Positions 55,755 through 64,000 of a DNA stretch of 64,000 nucleotides are shown here, piece by piece. The stretch spans positions 151,100-215,099 of the forward strand of contig JAJNNC010000007.1 in the NCBI GenBank assembly GCA_021730635.1. Direction: 5' to 3'. The stretch is from Catalimonadaceae bacterium JC749. GTDB taxonomy: Bacteria > Bacteroidota > Bacteroidia > Cytophagales > Cyclobacteriaceae. Position 1 is the first letter of the stretch, and each line of letters begins with the position of its first letter. The position numbers were made by a program, and so were the translations under genes. The notes beneath the pieces were generated by a model. The model worked only from the letters and a program-made list of their open reading frames with translations, did not search any database and was not told the origin of the DNA.

Positions 55755-58700
55755 TCAAGAAGTGCGAGCCGCCAGGAATTCAGAAGGGGTCTTGCCAAAG
55801 TGTTTATGAAAACATTTGGTAAAGTAAGAGGGCTCCTGAAAACCTACCCGGAAAGCTACCTCTGCAATGTTACCGGCCCCTTGCGTGAGCAACTCAGCGG
55901 CTCTTTTTAATCGCATAAGGCGGATAAAATCACCGGGTGAATGATCGGTCAGGGCTTTGAGCTTTCTGAACAACTGCATACGGCTCATGCCTACTTCTCT
56001 ACCCAATTCTTCTACCCCGAAGGCTGTGTCATCCATATGTTCTTCTATCACCAGCAACACCTTTTGCAAAAACTGTCCATCTACAGAAGTAATGGCAACG
56101 GCTTTGGGCTCCAGCCTGATCTGCCGGCTGTAGTATTCTCTCAGTTTCTTTCTGCCTTCTATCAGATTTTTGATGCGTACCAGCAGTTCGTCCGCCTGAA
56201 AAGGTTTGAGGATGTAGTCATCTGCTCCGGTTTCTAATCCTTCAATCTTGTCGGCTCCACTGGCTTTGGCCGTGAGCAATATCACCGGGATGTGGGCAGT
56301 CTTTTCTTCGGCTTTAAGTTTTTGACAAAGCTGCACGCCATCCATGCTGGGCATCTCCATGCTGGGCATCATCACATCACTCAAGATGAGATCAGGAATG
56401 GTTTCCAGGGCTTTCCGGTAGCCTGCCACCCCATGAGATGCCTCTATGACTTTATATTCCCGCAGGGTGTTCCGGATAAAAGCCCTGACATCCGCATTGT
56501 CTTCTACCACCAACACCAAAGGCAAAGCTGCCTGGGAGTCAACATGCTCAGCTTCATCTCTCAGGCTGTCCTGTTCTACTGTATTATCAACAGGAGTGAT
56601 GGGACGCTCATCTTTGGTGGCAGAGCCGGTGATAGCTATCTCTTCAAAATCAGCTAGGGGCAAAGGCAACCTTACTGTGAAGCTGGCACCTCGCCCTGAA
56701 TCACTTTCTACCAAAATATCTCCCTGATGCAACTCTACCAGCTCTCTGACCAGAGACAGACCGATACCACTGCCTTCCCAGGCTCTTGTCTGAGAAGTAT
56801 CGGTCTGGTAAAAGCGATCAAAGATCCTGGTAAGCTGTTCTTTGGCTATACCTGGCCCACTGTCTTCTATTTTCAGTTCCAACAGAACCATCGCTGAGCC
56901 GGTTGCTGATTTGCTATTAGGAACGGCAGGAAGAAAACTGCCAGAAACTGTAATGGTGCCGCCAAGTGGGGTAAATTTGAACGCATTGGAAAGCAGGTTG
57001 GTAATAATCTTCTCCAGCTTGTCGGCATCAAAATAAACGACCGGATTATATGTAGGATATTGAAAATGATATTGAATCTGCTGCTTTTCAGCCAGCGAGG
57101 TAAAGGAAAGAATAATGCCTTTGAGAAAAGGCACGATGGCTGCCGGTTTCGCTACTAATCTCATGCTGCCTGCTTCCAGTTTGGAGAGATCCAGCAACTG
57201 GTTGATCAGATCTAGCAGCCGCTGGGCATTGCGCTGCATCATCAGGTAGACAGGCTTGTCCTCACTCTCTGCGGAAGAGCGGGAAAGAAACTTTTCCAGA
57301 GGGCCCAGAATCAGGGTCAGCGGCGTACGAAACTCATGAGAGATGTTGGCAAAAAAGTGGCTTTTCATTTGGTCTATCTCATGCATTTTCTCCGCTTCCA
57401 TGCGCTGCAGTTTCAATTCATGTTTGAGCCTTTCCCGGTTGATAGTATACTGCCGGAGTCCAAACAACAACCCAAGACCCAGCAAAGTATACAGGCCATA
57501 GGCCCAACCGGTTTGCCACCAGGGAGGGTGAATGATAATGTTGAAAGAAGCCCCCTGCTCATTCCACACCCCATCATGGTTAGCGGCTTTTATCCGGAAC
57601 TCGTATTTTCCCGGGCCTAAATCGGAGTAACTGGCAAATCTGCGATCGCCGCTGTATACCCAGTCTTTGTCTATTCCTTTTAGCTGGTAGGCATACTGGT
57701 TCTTCTCGGGAGCATCGTAATTGGGAGCCACGAACTCAAAAGAAAGGAAGTTTTCATCATACGGCAGTTCAATAACACTATCCGGTACGGGTAAGCTCTC
57801 CTCCAGCACCTTAAAACCCGTAATATACACCACAGGAGGGGATGCCTTCTGATCTATGATGCTATCAGGATGAAAAATGGCAAAGCCATTGTAGGTACCA
57901 TACATTAATTTGTCCTTTCGGCTATAGGCACTGTTTTCAGAAAAATAAGGAATGGTAGGCAAGCCATCGCTGGTGCCAAAATTACGAAAAGTACGGCTCG
58001 CAGGAGAAAAACGAGAAAGGCCGTTATCTGTACCTAACCATAAGTTGCCCTTTGCATCCTCCAGGATGCTGTTTACCCGGTTACCGGGTAATCCATCGTG
58101 GGTGGTAAACTGGGTAAACGTGGCGGTGTTTGGATCAAAGTGGTTTAAGCCTCCATTCCTGGAGCCTGCCCAGATCATGCCTTGCTTATCTTCATGTACA
58201 CAGGTTAAGTCATGGACGTATTCATCGGCCGTACGGTAAGGGGGATGGTAGTGGGTAAACTGGGCGGTCTTGGGGTCCATTCGACTCAAGCCGTTGGTTG
58301 AAGAGATCCAGATTTCCCCCTTTCTGCCCACCACTAAATCACGAACGATACCCGGCAGCAAACCGGTAGCGTCTTTTTCATTAGACCGGTAGTAAATAAA
58401 CGTCTCTGTAGTTGGATCAAAAGAAGCCATGCCTTCTGACCACCCACCCACCCAGAGCTTACCTCTTTTGTCCATATCCAAACTACTGATAGCCATCTCA
58501 CAGGCGTAGGCGCTAAAGGTACCTTTGGCCCGGTTATAAAGATATAATTTATTTCCGCCACCTATCCACAGGCGACCTGTGCTGTCCTCGAAGAGCTTCC
58601 AGGATAAATTACCGAGGTTTGTATGCTCAGGATTGACCACCACCTGTGTTAATGCAGCGGTGTGTGGGTCAAACTTATAAAGGTCTTGGAACTGACTTAC

Positions 58701-59813
58701 CACCCAAACCATACCGGTATGGTCTTCCAGGATAGAAGAAATCATATTTTCATCCCGGCGGAAGGGTTCAGGCGTAGGAATGATTTGGTGCATGTAAAAA
58801 GTGTTGGGCCGTAAAGAAGCCTTGTTCACCCCAGGTAACATACCTATCCACAGGTGGCCCATACGGTCTTTGTAGAGGGAAATTACATTGTTGGTGCTCA
58901 GGCTGCCTGGCATCGATGGATCAACCCTATAAGTCAAGACCTGAGGAGTCTTCAGGCTGAGGCGTTGTAAACCCTGCTCGGAAGCTAACCACAAATACCC
59001 ATCTGCTGCATAGAGTCCATTCCGGTTTATTTTTTTTTGGACTAAGTTTGGAAGATAGGATCTCGCTTCTGCATTTTCCTGTGTTATATCTACCCGGAAT
59101 ATACCTTCTCCATCCGTCCCAATCCAGGCTACGCCTCGGGGATCCAGATACAACGCATTAGCGCTCAGTTTACTGCCAGCAGGAGAAAGCAGGGGGAGAA
59201 GCGTATACTGCTCTTTTTTGGTGTCAAACTGCCAGAGGCCTTCCGGGTTTACACCCCACAAGCTACCCTGAGCATCCTGTTGCAAAAAGTCAATCGAGGA
59301 TGCCTCCGGAAAAGGATGCAAGTTGTATCGATGGGTAGCAGAGTCAAAGCAAGCCAGGCCTTTATCTGTACTCAGCCATAATTTTCCTTGCTCACCTTCA
59401 AAAACAGACTTGGCTACGTCCCACCCATCAGCGTGCAGTGAATCAATAAGATACACATTTACCTGTCCTGTTCGTTTCTCCAGTTGGTGCAACCCACCAC
59501 CTTCGGTAGGAAACCACAGGCTGCCTTGCCCGTCATCAAGCATATCATGTATTCTCTGAGACCGCAAGCCACGATCCGGGTCAGTAGGATCGGTCTTCCA
59601 GATCGTGGTGGTAGCGCCATCATATTTCACCAGGCCATTGTACGTACCAAACCACATAAAGCCTTCCTGGTCCTGATAGATACTCCACACCATAGTATGG
59701 GGTAGCCGACTGGGCGAAAGGTGTTCAAAATGGAGAGGGCCACTCTGGGCATAGCTGACACCACCCAGGCCAAAGAGAAGCCATAAACTGAAAGCCAAAT
59801 GAAAAGTCTTCAT
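55755..59813 (-). CDS. hybrid two-component regulator with beta-propeller sensor and AraC output
   Basis: A 1352-residue regulator of the classic Bacteroidota type. A signal peptide (about 1-22) is followed by some fourteen two-component propeller repeats forming two seven-bladed propellers (about 30-700, with phrases like GSLWFPTEGGGL, GMVWVVSQF, GNLWLGTDNGLSRF). A Y_Y_Y domain (about 705-765), a membrane helix (about 770-790), a HisKA domain (ISHEFRTPLTL near 830), an HATPase (about 940-1060), a receiver (about 1105-1220) and an AraC domain (about 1250-1352) complete it. The receiver has a duplicated MPSM(E/D) unit straight after its phosphoacceptor strand. Target genes are not evident: the adjacent frd and TIG genes are separate units. 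Confidence 0.92.
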   Translation of the reverse strand: MKTFHLAFSLWLLFGLGGVSYAQSGPLHFEHLSPSRLPHTMVWSIYQDQEGFMWFGTYNGLVKYDGATTTIWKTDPTDPDRGLRSQRIHDMLDDGQGSLWFPTEGGGLHQLEKRTGQVNVYLIDSLHADGWDVAKSVFEGEQGKLWLSTDKGLACFDSATHRYNLHPFPEASSIDFLQQDAQGSLWGVNPEGLWQFDTKKEQYTLLPLLSPAGSKLSANALYLDPRGVAWIGTDGEGIFRVDITQENAEARSYLPNLVQKKINRNGLYAADGYLWLASEQGLQRLSLKTPQVLTYRVDPSMPGSLSTNNVISLYKDRMGHLWIGMLPGVNKASLRPNTFYMHQIIPTPEPFRRDENMISSILEDHTGMVWVVSQFQDLYKFDPHTAALTQVVVNPEHTNLGNLSWKLFEDSTGRLWIGGGNKLYLYNRAKGTFSAYACEMAISSLDMDKRGKLWVGGWSEGMASFDPTTETFIYYRSNEKDATGLLPGIVRDLVVGRKGEIWISSTNGLSRMDPKTAQFTHYHPPYRTADEYVHDLTCVHEDKQGMIWAGSRNGGLNHFDPNTATFTQFTTHDGLPGNRVNSILEDAKGNLWLGTDNGLSRFSPASRTFRNFGTSDGLPTIPYFSENSAYSRKDKLMYGTYNGFAIFHPDSIIDQKASPPVVYITGFKVLEESLPVPDSVIELPYDENFLSFEFVAPNYDAPEKNQYAYQLKGIDKDWVYSGDRRFASYSDLGPGKYEFRIKAANHDGVWNEQGASFNIIIHPPWWQTGWAYGLYTLLGLGLLFGLRQYTINRERLKHELKLQRMEAEKMHEIDQMKSHFFANISHEFRTPLTLILGPLEKFLSRSSAESEDKPVYLMMQRNAQRLLDLINQLLDLSKLEAGSMRLVAKPAAIVPFLKGIILSFTSLAEKQQIQYHFQYPTYNPVVYFDADKLEKIITNLLSNAFKFTPLGGTITVSGSFLPAVPNSKSATGSAMVLLELKIEDSGPGIAKEQLTRIFDRFYQTDTSQTRAWEGSGIGLSLVRELVELHQGDILVESDSGRGASFTVRLPLPLADFEEIAITGSATKDERPITPVDNTVEQDSLRDEAEHVDSQAALPLVLVVEDNADVRAFIRNTLREYKVIEASHGVAGYRKALETIPDLILSDVMMPSMEMPSMDGVQLCQKLKAEEKTAHIPVILLTAKASGADKIEGLETGADDYILKPFQADELLVRIKNLIEGRKKLREYYSRQIRLEPKAVAITSVDGQFLQKVLLVIEEHMDDTAFGVEELGREVGMSRMQLFRKLKALTDHSPGDFIRLMRLKRAAELLTQGAGNIAEVAFRVGFQEPSYFTKCFHKHFGKTPSEFLAARTS
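56341..56370 (-). repeat. perfect two-copy 15-bp tandem duplication inside the receiver domain
   Basis: TCCATGCTGGGCATC occurs twice in direct succession (56341-56355, 56356-56370). It encodes a duplicated MPSME/MPSMD just after SDVM, where receivers normally read MMPxMDG once, so the loop behind the phosphoacceptor is five residues longer than usual. Confidence 0.95.
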
Positions 59814-60206
59814 AAGCTCACGGATGAGGTGTAAAGATTATTCCCCCATCACTTTGATAGGCTTCTTGGCTTAACTTCCGGCAATACCCAATAGCGTATA
59901 TGATCTTGCCAAAGATACTTTAGTGATGGCTGCATAGCAGATACCTTAAAGCTAGGATGAAAAAGAGCGAGGTCTAGTAAAAGCTATCATTCAAACGAGA
60001 CTCTTTTTTCATTGTCAACTTAGGTAAAGTTCTCAAAAAAGGTAATCAATTTTTACAATATAAACCATTGGTATGCAGCCTTTTATTTACAAACATAGCT
60101 TTTTGTAGTGCTTGTTTAATTTTTTTAATAAGATTGGAAGACTCTTTTCAGCAGGTAAAAATGTATGCCCTGAGACTAAAACGCTGAGGGCATAGACCCG
60201 AAGAAG
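59814..60206. other. 393-base intergenic region, hybrid regulator leader
   Basis: Upstream of the propeller-type regulator gene and downstream of the TIG lipoprotein gene, both on minus. AT-rich and without a credible open frame. It contains the lipoprotein terminator (60157-60194). The rest presumably holds the regulator's promoter; no consensus -33/-7 pair was found. Confidence 0.5.
60157..60194 (-). terminator. intrinsic terminator of the TIG lipoprotein gene
   Basis: TATGCCCT (60164-60171) pairs with AGGGCATA (60187-60194), with two more inner pairs beyond a mismatch. Read on minus the stem is followed shortly by TTTTT (60157-60161). It lies 13 bases past the gene's stop. Confidence 0.7.
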
Positions 60207-60575
60207 TCAAAACCTGACATCTACGACTCTAAAGGTATGGGGAGCCGTGCTTAGTTGCCCTAACACAGATAAGCTGATGGTATAGTCACCAGGGGCTAAA
60301 TTCTCCGGAACCCGTACTACTATGGTGCCTGTATAAGCTTGTATCACGGCTGCAGAAGTACCATCAAAGGTCACATAGTTATCCGTAAGCGTCGTACTGA
60401 AATTGGCGCCAAACAGGGTCACGGTAGCTCCACTGGCTGCTGATTCAGGATAAAAGCCGGTAATAGTCACGGCAGGGGTGCTGATGATATCCTTAGATTG
60501 TATCACAGGCTCTTCTTCACAGGAAAACATTGGAAGTGCGGAGAGCGCCAGAACGAAAATCAGTTGCTTTTTCAT
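60207..60575 (-). CDS. small IPT/TIG-domain lipoprotein
   Basis: About 122 residues from the ATG at 60575, chosen because MKKQLIFVLALSALPMFSC is a lipoprotein signal (Cys19). The frame stays open 32 codons further upstream but with no sensible protein. One IPT/TIG immunoglobulin-like domain (about 32-120) has ITGFYPESAASGATVTLFGANF and VRVPENLAPGDYTISL. Multi-TIG lipoproteins of this sort are surface glycan-binding proteins in polysaccharide loci; this one is a single domain with no SusC/D genes beside it. It lies upstream of the propeller-type hybrid regulator on the same strand but with its own terminator. Confidence 0.8.
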   Translation of the reverse strand: MKKQLIFVLALSALPMFSCEEEPVIQSKDIISTPAVTITGFYPESAASGATVTLFGANFSTTLTDNYVTFDGTSAAVIQAYTGTIVVRVPENLAPGDYTISLSVLGQLSTAPHTFRVVDVRF

Positions 60576-60818
60576 AATAGTAAATTTTAAAGGTTGAGAT
60601 CTGATTAGATGAAACAAAGCTATCACAGAAGGGCAGGGGCAGGCTAATACAACTGTCCCAAGAAATGACAATCTGGTAACAGAAAGCAGCAGCTTATCAG
60701 CTCAGTAAAGGAAGAGGTAGTAATTCTGTATCAATTCCTGATACTGAGGTATCAAGGCAGAAAAATGTAAGGCAGACAGTAAAAATTTTGCAGCCGGCAC
60801 TTTACCTTTTTAGGGTAA

Positions 60819-61907
60819 ATGTCTAGTTTAAGCTTGACAAGTTTAGAAAGCAATAAACCCAAACCTCTCAATCTTTATTCTGTGGAAAAATATAATGTCG
60901 GAATCATCGGTTACGGTTGGGTGGCTACAGCACACATCGCTGCCATCAATGCCACTCCTCATGCGCAAGTGACAGCCATTTACTCCTCACGACCGCTCAA
61001 CGATGCAGAAGTCAGCACCCAATGGGGCTCACCCATCAAGACTTATACGGACCTGCCGGCCATGCTGGCGGATAAAAATCTGCACGCTGTTTCCATTTGC
61101 AGTTATCCTTACCAGCACAAGGAGCAGGCGATAGCAGCCGCGCAGGCGGGCAAACATATTATCATTGAAAAGCCGCTGGCCCTTTCCTGGGAAGATTGCC
61201 AGGCGGTGGAGGCAGCCGTGACAAAAGCAGGGGTCAAAACCTGTTTCTGTTTTGAATGCCGCTATTCCAGCCAGTTTTTAGCAACGAAAGCCCTTATCGA
61301 CCAGGGATTACTCGGCGAACTGCACTATGGGGAAATTGATTACTATCATGGCATCGGGCCCTGGTACAGCCCCTTCCGCTGGAACATACGCAAAGACGCA
61401 GGCGGTAGTGCCCTCCTTACCGCAGGTTGCCATGCCCTTGATGCGCTCCTGCTTTGTATGGGCTCCGACGTGGCCGAAGTCAGCAGCTACGATACGAAGT
61501 CGAGCAGCTCATTTTTCGAACCTTATGAATATCCGACCAGCAGTGTGACGATCTTAAAGTTCAAAAGTGGCCGGATCGGCAAATGCGCTGCTATCGTAGA
61601 CTGCCTGCAACCCTATTATTTTCATACCCACCTTTGTGGCAGTGAAGGCAGTCTGCTGGATGATAAATTTCACTCTATGAAACTAGGCACTAACAAAAAC
61701 GCATGGAGCACGCTGGCCATGAAAATGCTCGACTCCGGGGATGTAACCGATCATCCGTACCAAACGCAGTTTACCCGGTTTTTTGAATCCATTAAGCAAG
61801 GAGTAGACATGCCGCTCACCAGCCTGCAGGATGCCATGAAAACCCATGAGATTATCTTTGCAGCCGATCAGTCGGCGGCCACAGGCAAACCGGTAAGACT
61901 CTCATAA
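60819..61907 (+). CDS. Gfo/Idh/MocA family NAD(P)-dependent oxidoreductase
   Basis: A 362-residue sugar dehydrogenase-like protein. The Rossmann start NVGIIGYGWVATAHIAAIN lies near 26-44. The conserved IIEKPLALSW, with its catalytic Lys, and DAGGSALLTAGCHALDAL, with the catalytic His, are in place. The family oxidises or epimerises sugars, inositols and amino sugars; the substrate is not visible. The annotated ATG gives a 25-residue polar lead; a GTG at 60882 would begin the protein right at the fold. It is the first of three closely packed genes (12 bases to the deacetylase), suggesting a shared amino-sugar pathway. Confidence 0.9.
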   Translation: MSSLSLTSLESNKPKPLNLYSVEKYNVGIIGYGWVATAHIAAINATPHAQVTAIYSSRPLNDAEVSTQWGSPIKTYTDLPAMLADKNLHAVSICSYPYQHKEQAIAAAQAGKHIIIEKPLALSWEDCQAVEAAVTKAGVKTCFCFECRYSSQFLATKALIDQGLLGELHYGEIDYYHGIGPWYSPFRWNIRKDAGGSALLTAGCHALDALLLCMGSDVAEVSSYDTKSSSSFFEPYEYPTSSVTILKFKSGRIGKCAAIVDCLQPYYFHTHLCGSEGSLLDDKFHSMKLGTNKNAWSTLAMKMLDSGDVTDHPYQTQFTRFFESIKQGVDMPLTSLQDAMKTHEIIFAADQSAATGKPVRLS

Positions 61908-61919
61908 ACCTGTGCAACG

Positions 61920-62714
61920 ATGAAAACTGCTATGGCTATTGCTGCCCACCCCGACGACATTGAGTTCATGATGGCCGGTACGCTGCTCCTCCTCCAAAAA
62001 GCAGGCTATGAGACCCATTACATGAACCTGTCCTCCGGCCACTGCGGCAGCCTGGAGTATGATGCTGATACGACCCGAACAATCCGCCTCAGAGAAAGTC
62101 AACAAGCGGCTGAAATACTGAGCGCTCATTTTCATCCTCCGCTCTGCCATGACCTGGAAATTATGTATGACCTCAGCACGCTACGCCGCCTCGCTGCCAT
62201 TATCCGTGAAGTGAAGCCCGGTATTGTGCTGACACACGCACCAGTAGATTATATGGAAGACCATACCAACACCTGCCGTTTAGCTGTGACGGCTACCTTC
62301 GCCCGCGGCATGCCTAATTTTACGTCGGTTCCGTCGCAGCCTGCAGAAAGTTATGACTGCACCCTTTACCATGCCATGCCGCATGGGTTACGGGATGGTT
62401 TACGCCGCCGTGTTATGGCTGGCGCCTTCGTCAATACGACTTCCATACACGAAGTGAAACGGGAGGCTTTGAAAGCGCACCAAAGTCAACAGCATTGGCT
62501 GAATGCCAGCCAGAACATGAACGCTTATGTGCAGACCATGGAGGATTTTTCCAGGGAAGTAGGTCAACTGTCTGAAAAGTTTACGCACGCCGAAGGCTGG
62601 CGCCGCCACCTGCATTACGGTTTCTGCGGCCCGGAGGATGACCCCTTGCAGGACTTGGGCAACGATTACCTCATCAATGAAGCGTATGAGCAATACCTGG
62701 AAAAAGACTATTAG
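61920..62714 (+). CDS. PIG-L family N-acetylglucosaminyl deacetylase-like protein
   Basis: A 264-residue zinc-dependent deacetylase of the LmbE/PIG-L fold. The metal motif AAHPDDIEF is at residues 9-17 (His10, Asp13). The third ligand is probably the His of MEDHTNTCRLAV near residue 116. Relatives remove acetyl groups from N-acetylglucosamine-containing molecules such as GlcNAc-inositol or bacillithiol precursors. There is no signal peptide, so the substrate is cytoplasmic. It sits between an oxidoreductase and a NagB-like protein, which would fit deacetylation followed by deamination or isomerisation of an amino sugar, an inference from order only. Confidence 0.9.
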   Translation: MKTAMAIAAHPDDIEFMMAGTLLLLQKAGYETHYMNLSSGHCGSLEYDADTTRTIRLRESQQAAEILSAHFHPPLCHDLEIMYDLSTLRRLAAIIREVKPGIVLTHAPVDYMEDHTNTCRLAVTATFARGMPNFTSVPSQPAESYDCTLYHAMPHGLRDGLRRRVMAGAFVNTTSIHEVKREALKAHQSQQHWLNASQNMNAYVQTMEDFSREVGQLSEKFTHAEGWRRHLHYGFCGPEDDPLQDLGNDYLINEAYEQYLEKDY

Positions 62715-62759
62715 TTTTTGCCGTGTACTCCTTTCATCAACGATCTTAAACCTTTTACT

Positions 62760-63689
62760 ATGCCCCGTCAACTCAGTTCTATTGCACCCGACTGGTGGGA
62801 TTATACAACCCTGGACAGCGACTTGATCGAAGAAGTGGCACAGCTTACACCGGAAAAAATGATGAAACTTTCTCGCCCGGGTTTTAAAGTGGTGTTTTAC
62901 GACACCCTGGAAGATTTTTATCTTGCCGAGGCGCTCGAGTACATCACCGCCTGGAAGCAATCTACTCCCGACAATCCGGTGGGCATTTGTGGTCCTATCG
63001 GTCCGACCGAGCAACTGCCTTTGGTAGCCCGCCTGGTCAACGAACTGGACCTTTCGCTCCGATCCGCTCATTTCTGGGGTATGGACGAGTGGTGTATCGA
63101 TGGAAAGGAGGTTTCCCCTGACCATCCGCTTTCTTTCGAAAAGGCAGACCGAAGCCTGTGTTTTGATCGTATCCGTCAGGAGCTGGTGATGCCGGACGAA
63201 CATTTGCATTTTCCGAAAGCCGACACGGAAGCCTACCGTCAAAGCTGGGAAGGGGTTCGCTGTGCCGTGATGCAAGGCGGGCAGGGCGATATCAAACATT
63301 GGGCTTTTAATGACCCGCCCAAACGGGAAGGTCAATATAAAGATCATCCGCCATCGCCGGAAGAATATCGTAAGCTAACCACCCGTGTCGTCGATTTGCA
63401 TCCTATAACCATCGCCCAGAATGCCCGCACTTCCGGTGGCGGCAATATTACGCTGGTACCTACACAAGCTATCACGGTGGGGCCGGTAGAAACATGGAAA
63501 GCAGAAAAAGTCTCCATCTGGCAGGCTGGTACACACGACAACCCTTTTGGCCAGCGGCTGACAACTTTTATGATTTCAAAAAAAATACAGGATACGGCCG
63601 TGCCTATGTCGCTCCTGGCTGATCACCCCAACGTACAATTTAATTTCTACCGGCATGGGATAGGCAGCTGTGCTGTTGAAATGCACTAA
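62760..63689 (+). CDS. glucosamine-6-phosphate deaminase/isomerase-like protein (NagB superfamily)
   Basis: About 309 residues from the ATG at 62760 ([15 protein letters not shown]). A TTG 14 codons upstream is also open but unlikely. Motifs parallel Nag[15 protein letters not shown] replaces the phosphate loop, [11 protein letters not shown] corresponds to NMDEY, HPLSF to its HPxS segment, and [15 protein letters not shown] to GNDGHIAFNEP. In the last, the usual Glu is Asp and the Asp-His spacing is one residue longer. The changed motifs suggest a related but different substrate from GlcN6P. It is the third gene of the oxidoreductase/deacetylase operon and converges with a truncated glycosidase gene. 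Confidence 0.82.
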   Translation: MPRQLSSIAPDWWDYTTLDSDLIEEVAQLTPEKMMKLSRPGFKVVFYDTLEDFYLAEALEYITAWKQSTPDNPVGICGPIGPTEQLPLVARLVNELDLSLRSAHFWGMDEWCIDGKEVSPDHPLSFEKADRSLCFDRIRQELVMPDEHLHFPKADTEAYRQSWEGVRCAVMQGGQGDIKHWAFNDPPKREGQYKDHPPSPEEYRKLTTRVVDLHPITIAQNARTSGGGNITLVPTQAITVGPVETWKAEKVSIWQAGTHDNPFGQRLTTFMISKKIQDTAVPMSLLADHPNVQFNFYRHGIGSCAVEMH

Positions 63690-63697
63690 GCTGTACC

Positions 63698-64000
63698 CTA
63701 TTTTACTGCCTTAATTACCACTACCTTATCCTGGACGCCTGCGGGTATGGGTAGTGTCTGGTCGGTCATTTCTACCGTTTCCAGGGCTTGGCCTGTTACT
63801 ACCTCAGTCCACACGGCCTGGTATTTTCCCTGGGGCAGGTTCAGCGTCAATGGATAAGACTCCATAGCCAAAGGCTCCCAGTAGATGACCCATAGAGCCT
63901 GCCCATCACTCAAAGCTTCGGTCATGGCACCCGGAGCCGCTTCCACTACGGTAAGATCGGGACGAAGGGTTGTAAAATCCAGCTGGTCAAAAAAACGCTT
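63698..64000 (-). CDS. C-terminal part of a probable glycoside hydrolase (truncated by window edge)
   Basis: About 100 residues remain of a minus-strand gene that continues past the right edge; the frame is open to base 64000. The visible part starts KRFFDQLDFTTLRPDL and has ALSDGQALWVIYWEP, LTLNLPQGKYQAVWTEVVTG and a final VVVIKAVK. This is the pattern of the small beta-sandwich (putative collagen-binding) domain that ends DUF4038/apiosidase-like glycosidases. The catalytic domain is outside the window, so the assignment is tentative. Its stop is 8 bases from the stop of the NagB-like gene. Confidence 0.5.
   Translation of the reverse strand, partial: KRFFDQLDFTTLRPDLTVVEAAPGAMTEALSDGQALWVIYWEPLAMESYPLTLNLPQGKYQAVWTEVVTGQALETVEMTDQTLPIPAGVQDKVVVIKAVK

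Noticed and set aside
55755-59813. Propeller-type hybrid regulator as the controller of frdABCD
   Set aside because: These regulators normally serve polysaccharide loci, and there is no shared site or operon link to frd; proximity alone is not evidence.
62400-63347. A 315-codon open frame on the minus strand across the deacetylase and NagB-like genes
   Set aside because: It is antisense to two genes with clear family motifs, its translation has no recognisable domain, and its length is explained by the codon use of the real genes.

Overview
The window comes from a member of the Bacteroidota, most likely a free-living (perhaps marine) Cytophagales bacterium. Several things point there: SusC/SusD pairs, two giant hybrid two-component regulators ending in AraC domains, type IX secretion sorting domains of both type A and type B, and promoters of the TTG-N19/20-TAnnTTTG class. 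No rRNA, CRISPR array, prophage or insertion sequence was found. Species assignment from this sequence alone is inference.

Left third (1-25 kb): mostly housekeeping genes. It holds a truncated AAA ATPase, aspS, a badly decayed Rpn-type nuclease pseudogene, an Lnb/DUF4105 membrane protein, a secreted PKD protein, a membrane ferredoxin protein paired with an FAD oxidoreductase, a DUF547 protein, 3-hydroxyanthranilate dioxygenase, a lone response regulator, an FAD monooxygenase divergent from its likely TetR repressor (two perfect operators between them), two identical tRNA-Glu genes with promoter and terminator, gap, pncA, a large type IX cargo protein, a histone-deacetylase-like enzyme, a rhomboid protease, a stand-alone sorting-domain protein, a coiled-coil lipoprotein and an esterase.

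Middle (25-45.4 kb): a TatA-like protein and a dicarboxylate/amino-acid symporter, then a cyanophycin module (cphA, cphB and an isoaspartyl peptidase) that can make the Asp-Arg polymer, cut it to beta-Asp-Arg and split the dipeptide. Next is a compact fructan utilisation locus. A hybrid two-component regulator with a sugar-binding periplasmic domain is divergent from a six-gene operon: SusC, SusD, two GH32 fructanases, a PfkB fructokinase and an MFS sugar porter. Together they can bind, import, hydrolyse, transport and phosphorylate fructan-derived sugar.

Right third (45.5-64 kb): a TetR gene and a tripartite export operon (ABC protein, HlyD-like adaptor, TolC-like channel) share a 19-bp operator. 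The ABC protein has lost the usual catalytic residues of its ATPase. A four-gene frdABCD operon of the E. coli type follows, which is not the usual Bacteroidota arrangement. Then come a second, propeller-type hybrid regulator, a small TIG lipoprotein, an operon of Gfo/Idh oxidoreductase, PIG-L deacetylase and NagB-like sugar isomerase, and the truncated end of a probable glycosidase.

One recurring oddity is tandem repetition with exactly a 15-bp unit inside three unrelated genes (iaaA linker, frdA loop, receiver domain of the second hybrid regulator), each adding five residues per unit.
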